Shown here in pieces: positions 26,886-35,607 of a DNA stretch of 64,000 nucleotides. This DNA is from Prevotellaceae bacterium UBA6398. Its GTDB lineage: Bacteria > Bacteroidota > Bacteroidia > Bacteroidales > Bacteroidaceae. The stretch spans positions 104,161 to 168,160 of the forward strand of contig DJQA01000003.1 of assembly GCA_002437495.1 (NCBI GenBank), in the 5' to 3' direction. Every line of letters starts with the position of its first letter. The stretch's first letter is position 1. The notes beneath the pieces are model-generated. The model ran no database searches and was not told where the DNA came from. It saw nothing but the letters and a program-made list of their open reading frames with translations. A program made the position numbers and the translations under genes.

Positions 26886-26913
26886 GAACATACACAACAA
26901 AAAACAGATTTTC

Positions 26914-27396
26914 ATGAAAAAGTTGTTTTACACACTAATTGTGCTTCTGGCAATATCTGCCGCAAAGGCAAACGCCCAAGAAGTTTTCAACAGTGTTCTC
27001 GAAAGCGCGCAAAACGCACTCAAAGACCCTGTTCAGAATTTTTCCAAGACACAGATAGCAAAATTCAAGATAGACGAACTTGAGTACCTGAAAAGCAAAA
27101 CTTCGGCATATGAGTCGATAAGCAGAAACGAGCTCCTTGACATACAGGCTTATTATATGTCGGAATTCATAAGTCGCTTTCTCACCGAAGTTATATGCTG
27201 CGAGGGACAACCCGACTCCGTGAAGAAAGCCACCATTTACCTTTTTGTCAACGCTTCGGCAATGTGTCCGCTTTTCAACGATAGCGACAAGGACAAAATA
27301 AACAAATACATCAACTCCGACAAGCTGATAACACCGTTCTGCCTTGACACCGACTGGAAAAAGGCATACACGTTCATAAACAAAGCCATGGAGTAA
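26914..27396 (+). CDS. Exported protein of unknown function
   Basis: 160 residues with a Sec signal peptide (KKLFYTLIVLLAISAAKANA, predicted cut before QEV). The mature part is helical and has four cysteines (CCEGQ, AMCPLF, PFCLD) that could form disulfides in the periplasm. No family is recognised. It lies 28 bp after the ABC ATPase gene and ends before a clear terminator. Confidence 0.75.
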   Translation: MKKLFYTLIVLLAISAAKANAQEVFNSVLESAQNALKDPVQNFSKTQIAKFKIDELEYLKSKTSAYESISRNELLDIQAYYMSEFISRFLTEVICCEGQPDSVKKATIYLFVNASAMCPLFNDSDKDKINKYINSDKLITPFCLDTDWKKAYTFINKAME

Positions 27397-27418
27397 ACAC
27401 ACTATCTGCAAGGCAACA

Positions 27419-27447
27419 AAAAATCCCGCTTAATGCGGGATTTTTGC
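27419..27447. terminator. Bidirectional terminator between the exported-protein gene and pdxJ
   Basis: 11-bp arms AAAAATCCCGC (27419-27429) / GCGGGATTTTT (27435-27445), 5-nt loop, T-rich on both strands. The flanking genes are convergent. Confidence 0.85.
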
Positions 27448-27473
27448 TTTTTCACTTCATACTGTCCTTTTCT

Positions 27474-28193
27474 TTACTGAGCTTTCAAACATTCCTTATA
27501 CAATCTTATGGTTTCGTGAATGCCCATATACAAAGCATCGCAAACTATGGCATGTCCTATGCTCACCTCGTCGGTCTCGGGTATGCGCTCGTGGAAGTAG
27601 GCAAGGTTCTGCAAACTCAAGTCATGCCCCGCATTCACGCCAAGCCCTATTTCTTTGGCATGGTGTGCTGCCGCAACAAATGGCTCTATGGCTTTTTCGC
27701 GGTTCGTGTCATACGCCTCGGCATACGGACCCGTGTAAAGTTCTATGCGTTTTGCGCCGGCCTTCTTTGCATAATCAACCGCCTCTGCCACAGGATCGAC
27801 GAACAGTGATGTGCGCACTCCCGCAGCATTAAACCTCCCCACCACTTCGGTAAGAAAAGAAAGTTCGCCTTTTGTGTCCCAGCCGTGGTTCGATGTTAGC
27901 TGGTCGGGCTTGTCGGGTACAAGGGTAACCTGCGTGGGTTTCACTTCCAAAACCAAGTCAATGAACGATTCCGATGGGTATCCCTCGATATTGAACTCCG
28001 TTTTCACGATGTTCTTCAAAGCCCTAACATCGGAATACCTTATATGCCTTTCATCGGGACGCGGATGCACGGTTATGCCCTCTGCGCCAAATAGCTCGCA
28101 GTCGGCTGCCATTTCCTCTACATCAGGGTTATTGCCGCCACGCGCGTTCCTAAGGGTTGCTATTTTGTTTATGTTTACGCTAAGCCTTGTCAT
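27474..28193 (-). CDS. pdxJ: Pyridoxine 5'-phosphate synthase
   Basis: Condenses 1-deoxyxylulose 5-phosphate with 3-amino-2-oxopropyl phosphate to make pyridoxine 5'-phosphate. 239 residues, a single TIM barrel. Family motifs are LSVNINKIATLRNARGG, GITVHPRPDERHI, TLVPD and LGVNAGHDL. The start at 28193 (MTRLSVN) is the family start; the frame stays open to 28586 but that extension covers nadK and its promoter region. Divergent from nadK. Confidence 0.96.
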   Translation of the reverse strand: MTRLSVNINKIATLRNARGGNNPDVEEMAADCELFGAEGITVHPRPDERHIRYSDVRALKNIVKTEFNIEGYPSESFIDLVLEVKPTQVTLVPDKPDQLTSNHGWDTKGELSFLTEVVGRFNAAGVRTSLFVDPVAEAVDYAKKAGAKRIELYTGPYAEAYDTNREKAIEPFVAAAHHAKEIGLGVNAGHDLSLQNLAYFHERIPETDEVSIGHAIVCDALYMGIHETIRLYKECLKAQ

Positions 28194-28219
28194 AAGCCTA
28201 TATGTATTAAAGAATTTTG

Positions 28220-28249
28220 TAAATTTGCAAGTAATACTTTGCAAAGGTA
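28220..28249. promoter_or_regulatory. Divergent -7 elements for nadK (+) and pdxJ (-)
   Basis: TAAATTTG at 28220-28227 on the plus strand and TACCTTTG at 28249-28242 on the minus strand fit TAnnTTTG. They face away from each other, so the two transcripts would overlap at their 5' ends. Confidence 0.45.
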
Positions 28250-28286
28250 GCAAAAACATATCCAAGGCTATTGCCACAAAAACATT

Positions 28287-29171
28287 ATGTACGGAAATAA
28301 GAAAATTGTAGCCTTGTTTGGCAACATGCACCAAACAAACAAAAGCAAATACGCCAATCTCGTTGTGAATTTGCTGCGCGCCAACGGCTACGGCATTATC
28401 GTAGAGCGCGATTTCCACAGCAACGCCGCTCAATACCTTGACAGCATTTCCGCAAACGATGTTTTCGGTGGCGGCAACTTCTACGCCGACTTCGCCATAA
28501 GTCTCGGCGGCGACGGCACTTTTCTGCGCACCGCCATGTTCGTTGGCAACAAAGGCACGCCGATACTCGGCATAAACATAGGGCATTTGGGGTTCATGTC
28601 AGAGGTGAACCCCGAAAACATAACCGAAGCCATAGAGAGCATCATAGCCGGCAAATACAAGGTGGAGTCGCGCAGCGTGCTCGAAGTTGCGGCGGGCAAC
28701 AGAAACCTCGGTGTATATCCCTTTGCGCTCAACGACATAGCCGTGCTAAAGCAGGACATATCGTCAATGATAAAAACAAAGGTGTCCATAAACAACGAAT
28801 ACCTCACAACCTACTCCTCCGATGGCATTGTGGTAGCCACACCCACCGGTTCAACCGGCTATTCGCTGTCGGTAGGCGGGCCGGTGGTGGTTCCCGAATC
28901 AAAATCGGTTATCATCGCCCCGGTCGCTCCCCACAGCCTTAGCGTGCGCCCTATCGTGATTTGCGACAACGTGGAAATAAAGATGAATGTGGCAAGCCGC
29001 ACAGGGCATTTTCTCGTAGCAGTTGACGGCAGGAGCACAAGCTGCCACGAGAGCGAGGAGATAACAATACGCCGCGCCCCATACGACATAAGGATTATAC
29101 ACTGCGGAAACAAGACTTTCTTCGACACCATGCGCGAAAAGCTTATGTGGGACGGCGACTTGCAGAAATAA
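28287..29171 (+). CDS. nadK: NAD kinase
   Basis: Phosphorylates NAD to NADP with ATP. 294 residues. The GGDGT motif is at residues 74-78, with the NE-type ALNDIAVLK and the glycine-rich TPTGSTGYSLSVGGPVV that binds NAD. Ends 10 bp before an ABC exporter gene, probably on the same transcript. Confidence 0.96.
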   Translation: MYGNKKIVALFGNMHQTNKSKYANLVVNLLRANGYGIIVERDFHSNAAQYLDSISANDVFGGGNFYADFAISLGGDGTFLRTAMFVGNKGTPILGINIGHLGFMSEVNPENITEAIESIIAGKYKVESRSVLEVAAGNRNLGVYPFALNDIAVLKQDISSMIKTKVSINNEYLTTYSSDGIVVATPTGSTGYSLSVGGPVVVPESKSVIIAPVAPHSLSVRPIVICDNVEIKMNVASRTGHFLVAVDGRSTSCHESEEITIRRAPYDIRIIHCGNKTFFDTMREKLMWDGDLQK

Positions 29172-29181
29172 CGCTCCGCAC

Positions 29182-30834
29182 ATGAACTTCAAAGGCAAGG
29201 AATACAAACTGTCGGTCATTCTGCCCTGGATAGGCAAAGTGGTAAGGCACTACAAGCTCGGTATGTACACCAACATTATCTTGGGATGGGCAATAGTGGG
29301 GCTGAATTTCCTTTTTGTGTGGGCCACAAAGGAGGCCATCGACGGGGCAACGGTTCACCACAACCGCCGGGCGCTGTTTTTTTCGTGCACACTGCTCGTG
29401 GGCATAATCATTCTGCAAGCCGTAATCTCGGCAGTAAACCGCAGGATTAAGACAATGCTGAGTTTCAACATGAACCGCCGTATGCGCGAAAACATGTTGC
29501 GCCACGCCGTTTCGGCAAACTGGAAAGACATAAACGAATACCACACCGGCGACATTGTGAGGCGGTTCGAGGAGGACGGCTCTGAGATTGTATCGTTCGT
29601 AAACGGCACCATCCCCACCCTGCTGCTTGTGCTTATGCAGCTTGCTGGGGCTTACATCTTCCTGCTCGCGCTCAGCAGCGACATAGCCATTGCCTTGTTG
29701 GTAATAATGCTCATCGGCGTGTTTGTCAGCAAGTTCCATTTCATGAAGATACGCACTTTCTCAGCCAAAATAAAGGAGGGCGGCAGCAAACTCCAGGCCG
29801 CGCTACAAGAGGGAATGCAAAACATCTCCGTTCTCAAATCCCTCGCGGGCGGGCGTATGTTTGCCGAGCACTATTCCGGCATATTCGACATGCAGAAATA
29901 CAACGTAAAGCGGCGGCTCGCCTACTCCGTGCTGTCGTCCACAGCGTTGAACCTCGGCTTCGCCGCATGCTACCTGTTCGTGTTCATCTGGGGGGTGTTC
30001 AATCTCGAAAGCGGAGCGATAACCTACGGCACGCTCATGGCTTTCGTGCAGCTTGTGGGACAGATACAAGGTCCGTCGCGCACGCTTATAAACTCCATCT
30101 CCGACTTCGCCGAGTTCTACACCTCGTGCGAAAGGCTCAACGAAATCGATGCAATCCCCGGCGAAACGCCCTCCCGCCCCATGCGCTTTGACGAAGTTCC
30201 CGGAATATCGTGCGAAAACATCTCCTATCGCTATTCCGAAGGCAAAAAGGCAATAATCACAAACTTCACTCACACGTTCAAGCCCGGCACCATAAGTGCC
30301 ATTGTAGGTACAACGGGAGTGGGAAAAACAACCCTCATGCGACTGCTGCTCTCATTCGTAAAGCCAAACAACGGACACATATACATAACGTGTGCAGGGG
30401 GAAAAACGGAAATATCGCCCGCCACGCGCAATGCCTTCGCCTATGTGCCGCAGGGCAACTCGCTTTTCAGCATGACGCTGCGCGACAACTTGCGGCTGGC
30501 AAACCCCGAAGCCACAGACAAACAAATGCTCATGGCCCTCGACTGGGCGTGCGCCGACTTCATAAGCCACAACCGCGAGGGGCTCGACACCGTGTGCGGC
30601 GAGGGCGGGCGCGGACTGTCGCAAGGACAGGCACAACGCCTATGCATAGCACGAACGCTGCTGTCGCAGTCGCCCATACTGCTCATGGACGAAGCCACCT
30701 CGGCACTCGACCGCGAAACCGAGGAGAAGATTATACGCAACATACGCGAAAACATGAGGCACAAAACAATACTTTTCGTTACCCACCGCGACACCATAAT
30801 GAAATACGCCGACGAGGTTGTGGAAATTAACTGA
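29182..30834 (+). CDS. Half-size ABC exporter (membrane domain fused to ATPase)
   Basis: 550 residues. About six membrane helices fill residues 1-310 (type I exporter domain). The ATPase follows with Walker A GTTGVGKT at 376-383, Q-loop PQGNSLFSM, signature LSQGQAQRL, Walker B ILLMDEATSAL and H-loop FVTHRD. It should act as a homodimer like MsbA-type lipid or drug exporters, or with another half-transporter; substrate unknown. No peptidase or other fused domain. Confidence 0.9.
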   Translation: MNFKGKEYKLSVILPWIGKVVRHYKLGMYTNIILGWAIVGLNFLFVWATKEAIDGATVHHNRRALFFSCTLLVGIIILQAVISAVNRRIKTMLSFNMNRRMRENMLRHAVSANWKDINEYHTGDIVRRFEEDGSEIVSFVNGTIPTLLLVLMQLAGAYIFLLALSSDIAIALLVIMLIGVFVSKFHFMKIRTFSAKIKEGGSKLQAALQEGMQNISVLKSLAGGRMFAEHYSGIFDMQKYNVKRRLAYSVLSSTALNLGFAACYLFVFIWGVFNLESGAITYGTLMAFVQLVGQIQGPSRTLINSISDFAEFYTSCERLNEIDAIPGETPSRPMRFDEVPGISCENISYRYSEGKKAIITNFTHTFKPGTISAIVGTTGVGKTTLMRLLLSFVKPNNGHIYITCAGGKTEISPATRNAFAYVPQGNSLFSMTLRDNLRLANPEATDKQMLMALDWACADFISHNREGLDTVCGEGGRGLSQGQAQRLCIARTLLSQSPILLMDEATSALDRETEEKIIRNIRENMRHKTILFVTHRDTIMKYADEVVEIN

Positions 30835-30861
30835 AAACACGCCTGAACCAACACGGCTTAA

Positions 30862-30955
30862 AACCTGCGGCAACGGTTTGCGGTTGTCAACGCTATGTTT
30901 TATGCGGCGGCATACATGGCGTATGCCATACGCCCCCGCAATTATTGCCAAGCCC
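30862..30955 (-). repeat. REP-like palindromic element B6 (partial)
   Basis: Inverse orientation. Contains the perfect palindrome GGCGTATGCCATACGCC (near 30918) preceded by the spacer motif CGGTTTGCGG...TTTTATGCGGCGGCATACA. Only one of the two palindromes of the full element is clear. Confidence 0.65.
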
Positions 30956-30982
30956 GAACTGTTTGCTTTTTCCCAACCACTC

Positions 30983-31066
30983 CGGAAAACCACATGGGAC
31001 ATAGGGAAAACAATGTCCTATGTAGAAAAAATTACATCAGACATAATTCAAACTACATCAGACCTT
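30983..31066 (-). repeat. Four-unit 21-bp intergenic array, copy A6
   Basis: Minus strand words: AAGGTCTGATGTA (TTTGAAT tail), TATGTCTGATGTA, TACATAGGACATT and TATGTCCCATGTG. The leader motif is at 31076-31096. It lies 200 bp upstream of the promoter of the transporter operon. Confidence 0.87.
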
Positions 31067-31265
31067 TTTTTCACGCCTTGCTACCAACTGAAAAACATAT
31101 GCTTACAGCACAACCCCGAAGCAAGACAATTGTCTGAAAACCGGCACTATATAAATTTTGTAGCATCTTCGGGAAATAGCAAAACAAAACTCTCTTTGCA
31201 CCAGTAAAGGAACACGCAATGCAAATGAATTTTTCCGAGGCTGATAAAAAAAAATCCGCATTTTC

Positions 31266-31295
31266 TTTGCCGCCATGAAAAAACATATACTTTTG
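31266..31295 (+). promoter_or_regulatory. Promoter of the two-pump transporter operon
   Basis: TTTG 31266-31269, an 18-bp spacer, TACTTTTG 31288-31295. Start codon 39 bp downstream. Confidence 0.6.
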
Positions 31296-31297
31296 CA

Positions 31298-31319
31298 GTG
31301 TACTAATATTGTATTACGC
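31298..31319 (+). promoter_or_regulatory. Candidate operator for the operon's GntR regulator
   Basis: Imperfect 22-bp inverted repeat, GTGTACTAATA / TTGTATTACGC (7 of 11 positions pair), placed at the expected transcription start. GntR/YtrA-type repressors commonly bind such dyads over their own operon promoter. Confidence 0.4.
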
Positions 31320-31334
31320 TAAAACAGTATAGCA

Positions 31335-32192
31335 ATGATAGACATAAACAATGTGTCGTTCGGTTATCCGGGACACGTAAATCTTTACGAGAACTTGGAG
31401 TTCTCCCTTCCCCAGGGTAACATCTACGGTCTGCTCGGGCGCAACGGTTCGGGCAAGTCCACCCTGCTCTACCTCATCGCAGGTCTGCTGCGCCCGCGAA
31501 AAGGCAGCGTCCTGTTTATGGGCGACAACACCATAAAGCGCGAGCCAAAAACTTTGAGCAACATATTCATCCTGTCCGAGGAGTTCTCGCTCCCGAAATG
31601 CAACTTCATGAAATACGTAAGGCGTTACGCGCCGTTCTACCCCCGCTTCAGCGAGGAGACGCTTAAAACCTGCCTTGCCGAGTTTGACATGCCATACGAC
31701 ATGCCCATGGGCGAGCTGTCGATGGGCAACAAAAAGAAGGCGTACGTCTGCTTCGCGCTTGCGACCAACGTGAGCCTGCTGCTTTTGGACGAACCCACAA
31801 ACGGTTTGGACATCCCCTCGAAAGTGCAGTTCCGCAGAGCAATATCAAAGACCATGACCGATGACAAGAGCGTGATTATATCCACCCACCAGGTGAGGGA
31901 CATAGACACCCTGCTCGACCACCTCATTATAATTGACAACGGAAGGCTCATGCTCAACACCTCGACCGAGGAGATAACGCGCCGCTACGCTTTTGAGGAG
32001 CGCGCAATGGGAGAGGCGGCTGACGATGCCATATACGTGCAGCGTTCCGTGGGCGGAAACAAGGTGATTGTGGAGAACAAAACCGGTATCGACACGCCGC
32101 TCGACCTCGAAATGCTGTTCACCGCCACCGTTGACGGCAAGATTTCAATTCAGAACACAGAGAATAACAACGAAAAAGACGAAGAGCAATGA
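31335..32192 (+). CDS. ABC transporter ATP-binding protein (YtrB-like)
   Basis: 285 residues. Walker A GRNGSGKS at residues 35-42, signature ELSMGNKKKAYV, Walker B LLLLDEPTNGLD, H-loop ISTHQVRD. It is the first gene of an eight-gene transporter operon. It overlaps the following permease gene by 4 nt (ATGA), so the two proteins should be made in equal amounts. The nearby GntR regulator is of the kind that controls ytr-type ABC operons responding to cell-envelope stress. Confidence 0.9.
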   Translation: MIDINNVSFGYPGHVNLYENLEFSLPQGNIYGLLGRNGSGKSTLLYLIAGLLRPRKGSVLFMGDNTIKREPKTLSNIFILSEEFSLPKCNFMKYVRRYAPFYPRFSEETLKTCLAEFDMPYDMPMGELSMGNKKKAYVCFALATNVSLLLLDEPTNGLDIPSKVQFRRAISKTMTDDKSVIISTHQVRDIDTLLDHLIIIDNGRLMLNTSTEEITRRYAFEERAMGEAADDAIYVQRSVGGNKVIVENKTGIDTPLDLEMLFTATVDGKISIQNTENNNEKDEEQ

Positions 32193-33019
32193 AACTCATA
32201 AATCCCGCAAACACATTCTCGGGCAGCCGTTTTGCGCAGGTGCTAAAATGCGGCTTCCTGTCAAAGGAGTTCCGCCTGTGCCTCACGGCCACGGGAGTGA
32301 TGTACCTGCTTTTTCTTTTCACAAACATACTGAACACGCGTGAGCCTTACTATATCTTCCGGGATTTGGACGGCTTCCTGTTCATAACCCTGGCTTTGGG
32401 CCCAACATTTGGCGCATCGCTTTTCGCAGCCGGCCTCTCCGACAAGGGAAGCCGCATAAGCCACATAATGCTCCCCGCCACAAACGCGGAGAAGTTTCTC
32501 GCCCGGCTCGTGGTGGTTTTCTGCGGGACAATAGTGGCTTCGTTTGCAGCCTACCTTGTATTGTCGGCGGTTTTGGCGGTTTTAAGCATATTCTCAGCCG
32601 CAACTCCCGTCGGGGCAAGCTTCAATCCCTTTGCAAACATCAACATACACATTGACAGAATACCCACCGGCAAGGAACTGCTGATACTCACAGAGTGTTT
32701 CATGTTCGTGCTGCTGGTGTTCTCGGCATACCTGCTCGGCGGGATGCTGTGGAAAAAGAAAAGCTGGTTTATTACATCGCTGATTATCCTGCCGTTCCTC
32801 ATGGCGGTAACAAACATCGAGGGGCTGCGCATACTGCGCAGCGTTATGATATACTACAGTCCCGAAATGGCGGTAACAGCCGACATTTTGCAAGAGACTG
32901 CCGTAATGGCGGCAGTGGCGCTGCTCAATTTCCGGCTCACATGGCGGATGTTCAAGCGTATGCAGGCCGTGCGCCCCACGTTCATGAGTATCATACGCGG
33001 ACTGCGCCGCAAATTCTAA
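32189..33019 (+). CDS. ABC-2-like permease
   Basis: 276 residues with about six hydrophobic segments (YLLFLFTNIL, FLFITLALGPTFGASLF, VVFCGTIVASFAAYLVLSAVLAVL and others) and a cytoplasmic N-terminus containing NTFSGSRFAQVLKCGFLSKE. It overlaps the ATPase gene by 4 nt and is its membrane partner. A broken paralogue, recognisable by a matching N-terminus, follows immediately. Confidence 0.8.
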   Translation: MKLINPANTFSGSRFAQVLKCGFLSKEFRLCLTATGVMYLLFLFTNILNTREPYYIFRDLDGFLFITLALGPTFGASLFAAGLSDKGSRISHIMLPATNAEKFLARLVVVFCGTIVASFAAYLVLSAVLAVLSIFSAATPVGASFNPFANINIHIDRIPTGKELLILTECFMFVLLVFSAYLLGGMLWKKKSWFITSLIILPFLMAVTNIEGLRILRSVMIYYSPEMAVTADILQETAVMAAVALLNFRLTWRMFKRMQAVRPTFMSIIRGLRRKF

Positions 33020-33031
33020 AAAGACGGAACT

Positions 33032-33254
33032 ATGATTACCCTTAAACAGACAAACAAATTCTCAATGCAGCGGTTCGCGATCTTATTGCGACACACCCTC
33101 CGCTCCAAGGCGTGCATCCACAGCGCGGCATTATATACTTTGCAATTGTGTGTTGGTGGCTTACATGGTGTTTGTACTCGCGTATGCAGTGCAGCGCTAT
33201 AAAGATTTCAACCATCCGGCATTTGGCAAAAACAAAATCCTTGGCAAATCATGA
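33032..33254 (+). pseudogene. Remnant of a second ABC permease (internal deletion and frameshift)
   Basis: ATG 33032 opens a frame reading MITLKQTNKFSMQRFAILL and RHTLRSK, which lines up with the N-terminus of the intact permease upstream (NTFSGSRFAQVLKCGFLSK). In another frame the end of a membrane protein survives: VLVAYMVFVLAYAVQRYKDF, then NHPAFGKNKILGKS and TGA 33252-33254. That stop overlaps the ATG of the regulator gene in ATGA. Roughly 200 codons between the two ends are missing. Head and tail of a once translationally coupled gene are thus kept. Confidence 0.65.
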
Positions 33255-33625
33255 ACTTCAACGACAGCAAATCAATATACCTGCAAATCGCCACGCGCAT
33301 TTGCGACGAGATAATGCTCGGCGTTTACGAGGAAGGAGGCAAAATACCCTCGGTGCGCGACTACGCCGCACAAATGGAGGTGAACGCAAACACCGCCGTG
33401 CGCTCGTACAATTATCTTGAGCAGCTCGGAATAATCGAAAGCAAGCGCGGATTGGGCTATTTCGTAACTCCCGACAGCCGCAGCATTATCACGGAAGCAA
33501 GGAAAAAGGAGTTCTTCTCCTCGTTCGTACCCGACTTTTTCAGGCACATGGATATGCTGGGAATAGACCTCGGCGAAATAGAAAAACTCTACGCCGAACA
33601 CAAAAACAACAAGCAGGAACAATGA
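33251..33625 (+). CDS. GntR-family regulator, YtrA type
   Basis: 124 residues. An N-terminal winged helix-turn-helix (YLQIATRICDEIMLGVYEEG, KIPSVRDYAAQMEVNANTAV, RSYNYLEQLGIIESKRGLGY) is followed by only a short helical tail, the layout of the YtrA subfamily that senses no classical ligand domain. It sits inside the operon it presumably controls, overlapping the next ATPase gene by 4 nt. Probable target: the dyad at 31298. Confidence 0.9.
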   Translation: MNFNDSKSIYLQIATRICDEIMLGVYEEGGKIPSVRDYAAQMEVNANTAVRSYNYLEQLGIIESKRGLGYFVTPDSRSIITEARKKEFFSSFVPDFFRHMDMLGIDLGEIEKLYAEHKNNKQEQ

Positions 33626-34338
33626 TACACCTGAAAGACATTAACAAGACATACGACAACGGCACAAAACTCCATGTGCTGAAAGGCGTTTCGCTCGACA
33701 TCAACGAGGGGGAGTTCGTCTCCATAATGGGCGCATCGGGCTCGGGAAAGTCCACGCTGCTCAACATCATGGGCATACTCGACAATTACGACAGCGGCGA
33801 CTATACCATTGACGGCATGGAAATAAAAAACCTCGGCGAAAGCCGCGCCGCCGACATACGAAACCGCATGATAGGCTTCATATTCCAGTCGTTCAACCTG
33901 ATTTCGTTCAAAAACGCAATGGAAAACGTGGCACTGCCGCTGATGTACCAGGGCGTGGGTCGCAAACGCCGCAACGCCCTCGCGCTGGAATATCTCGACC
34001 GGCTGGGGCTTAAAGACCACGCCCGCCACCTGCCCAACGAACTCTCGGGAGGGCAGAAGCAAAGGGTGGCGATTGCACGCGCAATGATAACCAAGCCGCG
34101 CATAATACTCGCCGACGAGCCTACGGGGGCTTTGGACAGCCGCACATCACTCGAAGTGATGCAGCTTTTGAAGAAGCTCAACGAAGAAGGCATGACAATC
34201 GTGGTGGTAACCCACGAAAGCGGCGTGGCAAACGTAACAAACAAGATAATCCACCTGAAAGACGGCGTTATAGAGAACATAGAGGAGAATGTGCGCCACG
34301 ACGCTTCAATCTTCGGCGCAAACGGACTAATGAAATAG
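33622..34338 (+). CDS. MacB/LolD-type ABC ATPase
   Basis: 238 residues. Walker A GASGSGKS, Q-loop FQSFNLISF, signature LSGGQKQRVAIARAM, Walker B ILADEPTGALD, H-loop VVTHES. It powers the two MacB-like permeases encoded directly downstream. ATG overlaps the regulator stop (ATGA). Confidence 0.94.
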   Translation: MIHLKDINKTYDNGTKLHVLKGVSLDINEGEFVSIMGASGSGKSTLLNIMGILDNYDSGDYTIDGMEIKNLGESRAADIRNRMIGFIFQSFNLISFKNAMENVALPLMYQGVGRKRRNALALEYLDRLGLKDHARHLPNELSGGQKQRVAIARAMITKPRIILADEPTGALDSRTSLEVMQLLKKLNEEGMTIVVVTHESGVANVTNKIIHLKDGVIENIEENVRHDASIFGANGLMK

Positions 34339-34343
34339 CAATC

Positions 34344-35606
34344 ATGATAGACACACTGCAAGAACTGTTTGCAACCCTCAGCCGCTCAAAGCTCCGCACA
34401 ACGCTCACAGGCATTTCGGTCTCAACGGGAATGTTCCTGCTGATACTTCTGCTTGGGGCGGGAAACGGAATAATCCACGCGTTCGAGAATATGTCGGGAA
34501 ACCTGTCGCTCGATGTCATGGAAATCTACGGCGGCATCACTTCCCTGCCCTACCACGGCATGAAAGAGGGGCGGCAGGTATCGCTCGACAGACACGACAT
34601 GGAGATTGCGGGGCATAATTTCAAAAACCGCGTCAATACGGCAACAGGTGTAATGTCGCAAGGCGGCGTTACAATCCGCCACGGGCAGCAGAGCGTTTCA
34701 CGCGACATAAGCGGCGTAACTCCGCAATACCGCGAAATGAACAAGCAAGCCGACAGAATAGCGGCGGGAAGGTTCATAAACGAAATTGACATGCGCGAAC
34801 GCAGGAAAGTTATTGTAATTTCGCAAAAAGACGCGGACGAGCTTTTCGGCTCATGGTGCAATGCCGTTGGAAAGCTCGTTGACGCGCAAAATGTGGCATA
34901 CCGCGTTGTGGGCGTTTACCCCGACATGAGCATGAGCCGCAACCAAGACGTTTTCATGCCGCTCAATACCCTACAGACTATATACGGCAAAGGCGGCAAT
35001 TACGACAAGCTCGCTCTTAAAACAAAAGGAATACGCAGCGAGGGCGACGTTGACAAATTTGCGGCGCAATACCGAAAATTTGCAGGACCAGTGCACCAAT
35101 ATTCGCCCGATGACAAAAACGCCGTGTGGATGTGGAACACAACAACCGGCGCGGAGGAAAGCGCAAAGGCAATGGACATACTTCACATAGCGCTGTGGGT
35201 AATCGGGCTTCTCACGCTCATAAGCGGCGTTGTGGGCATAAGCAACATAATGCTGATAACTGTAAAGGAGCGCACGCACGAGTTCGGAATACGCAAGGCA
35301 CTCGGCGCACGCCCGCTTTCAATTCTGAAAGGAGTTATAATAGAGAGCATTGTGGTTACGGCAGTTTTCGGCTACATCGGAATGGTTCTCGGGGTTATCG
35401 CCACTGAGTACATAAGCATCATAGGCGGAGACTCGAAAGTTACGCTTGGCGACATGACGATGACGGTGTTCTCAAACCCCACGGTTGACTTCTCCATTTG
35501 CACAAAGGCACTTATTGTGATGATTGCCGCCGGAGTTGTAGCGGGGCTAATCCCGGCGCGGAAAGCGGTAAAAGTAAAACCTATCGAAGCATTAAGGGCG
35601 GAATAA
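34344..35606 (+). CDS. MacB-like ABC permease 1
   Basis: 420 residues. One N-terminal membrane helix (about 24-42) is followed by a ~240-residue periplasmic MacB core domain, and then three C-terminal helices of the FtsX family (IALWVIGLLTLISGVVGISNI through MIAAGVVAGLIPARKAVKVKP). Such permeases couple ATP use in the cytoplasm to mechanical movement in the periplasm. It pairs with permease 2 as a heterodimer, since both genes remain intact and adjacent. Confidence 0.93.
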   Translation: MIDTLQELFATLSRSKLRTTLTGISVSTGMFLLILLLGAGNGIIHAFENMSGNLSLDVMEIYGGITSLPYHGMKEGRQVSLDRHDMEIAGHNFKNRVNTATGVMSQGGVTIRHGQQSVSRDISGVTPQYREMNKQADRIAAGRFINEIDMRERRKVIVISQKDADELFGSWCNAVGKLVDAQNVAYRVVGVYPDMSMSRNQDVFMPLNTLQTIYGKGGNYDKLALKTKGIRSEGDVDKFAAQYRKFAGPVHQYSPDDKNAVWMWNTTTGAEESAKAMDILHIALWVIGLLTLISGVVGISNIMLITVKERTHEFGIRKALGARPLSILKGVIIESIVVTAVFGYIGMVLGVIATEYISIIGGDSKVTLGDMTMTVFSNPTVDFSICTKALIVMIAAGVVAGLIPARKAVKVKPIEALRAE

Positions 35607-35607
35607 G

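Noticed and set aside
28194..28586. Extension of pdxJ to an upstream start at 28586
   Set aside because: It would run across the 5' part of nadK. The family start is at 28193 and a TACCTTTG box lies just upstream of it.
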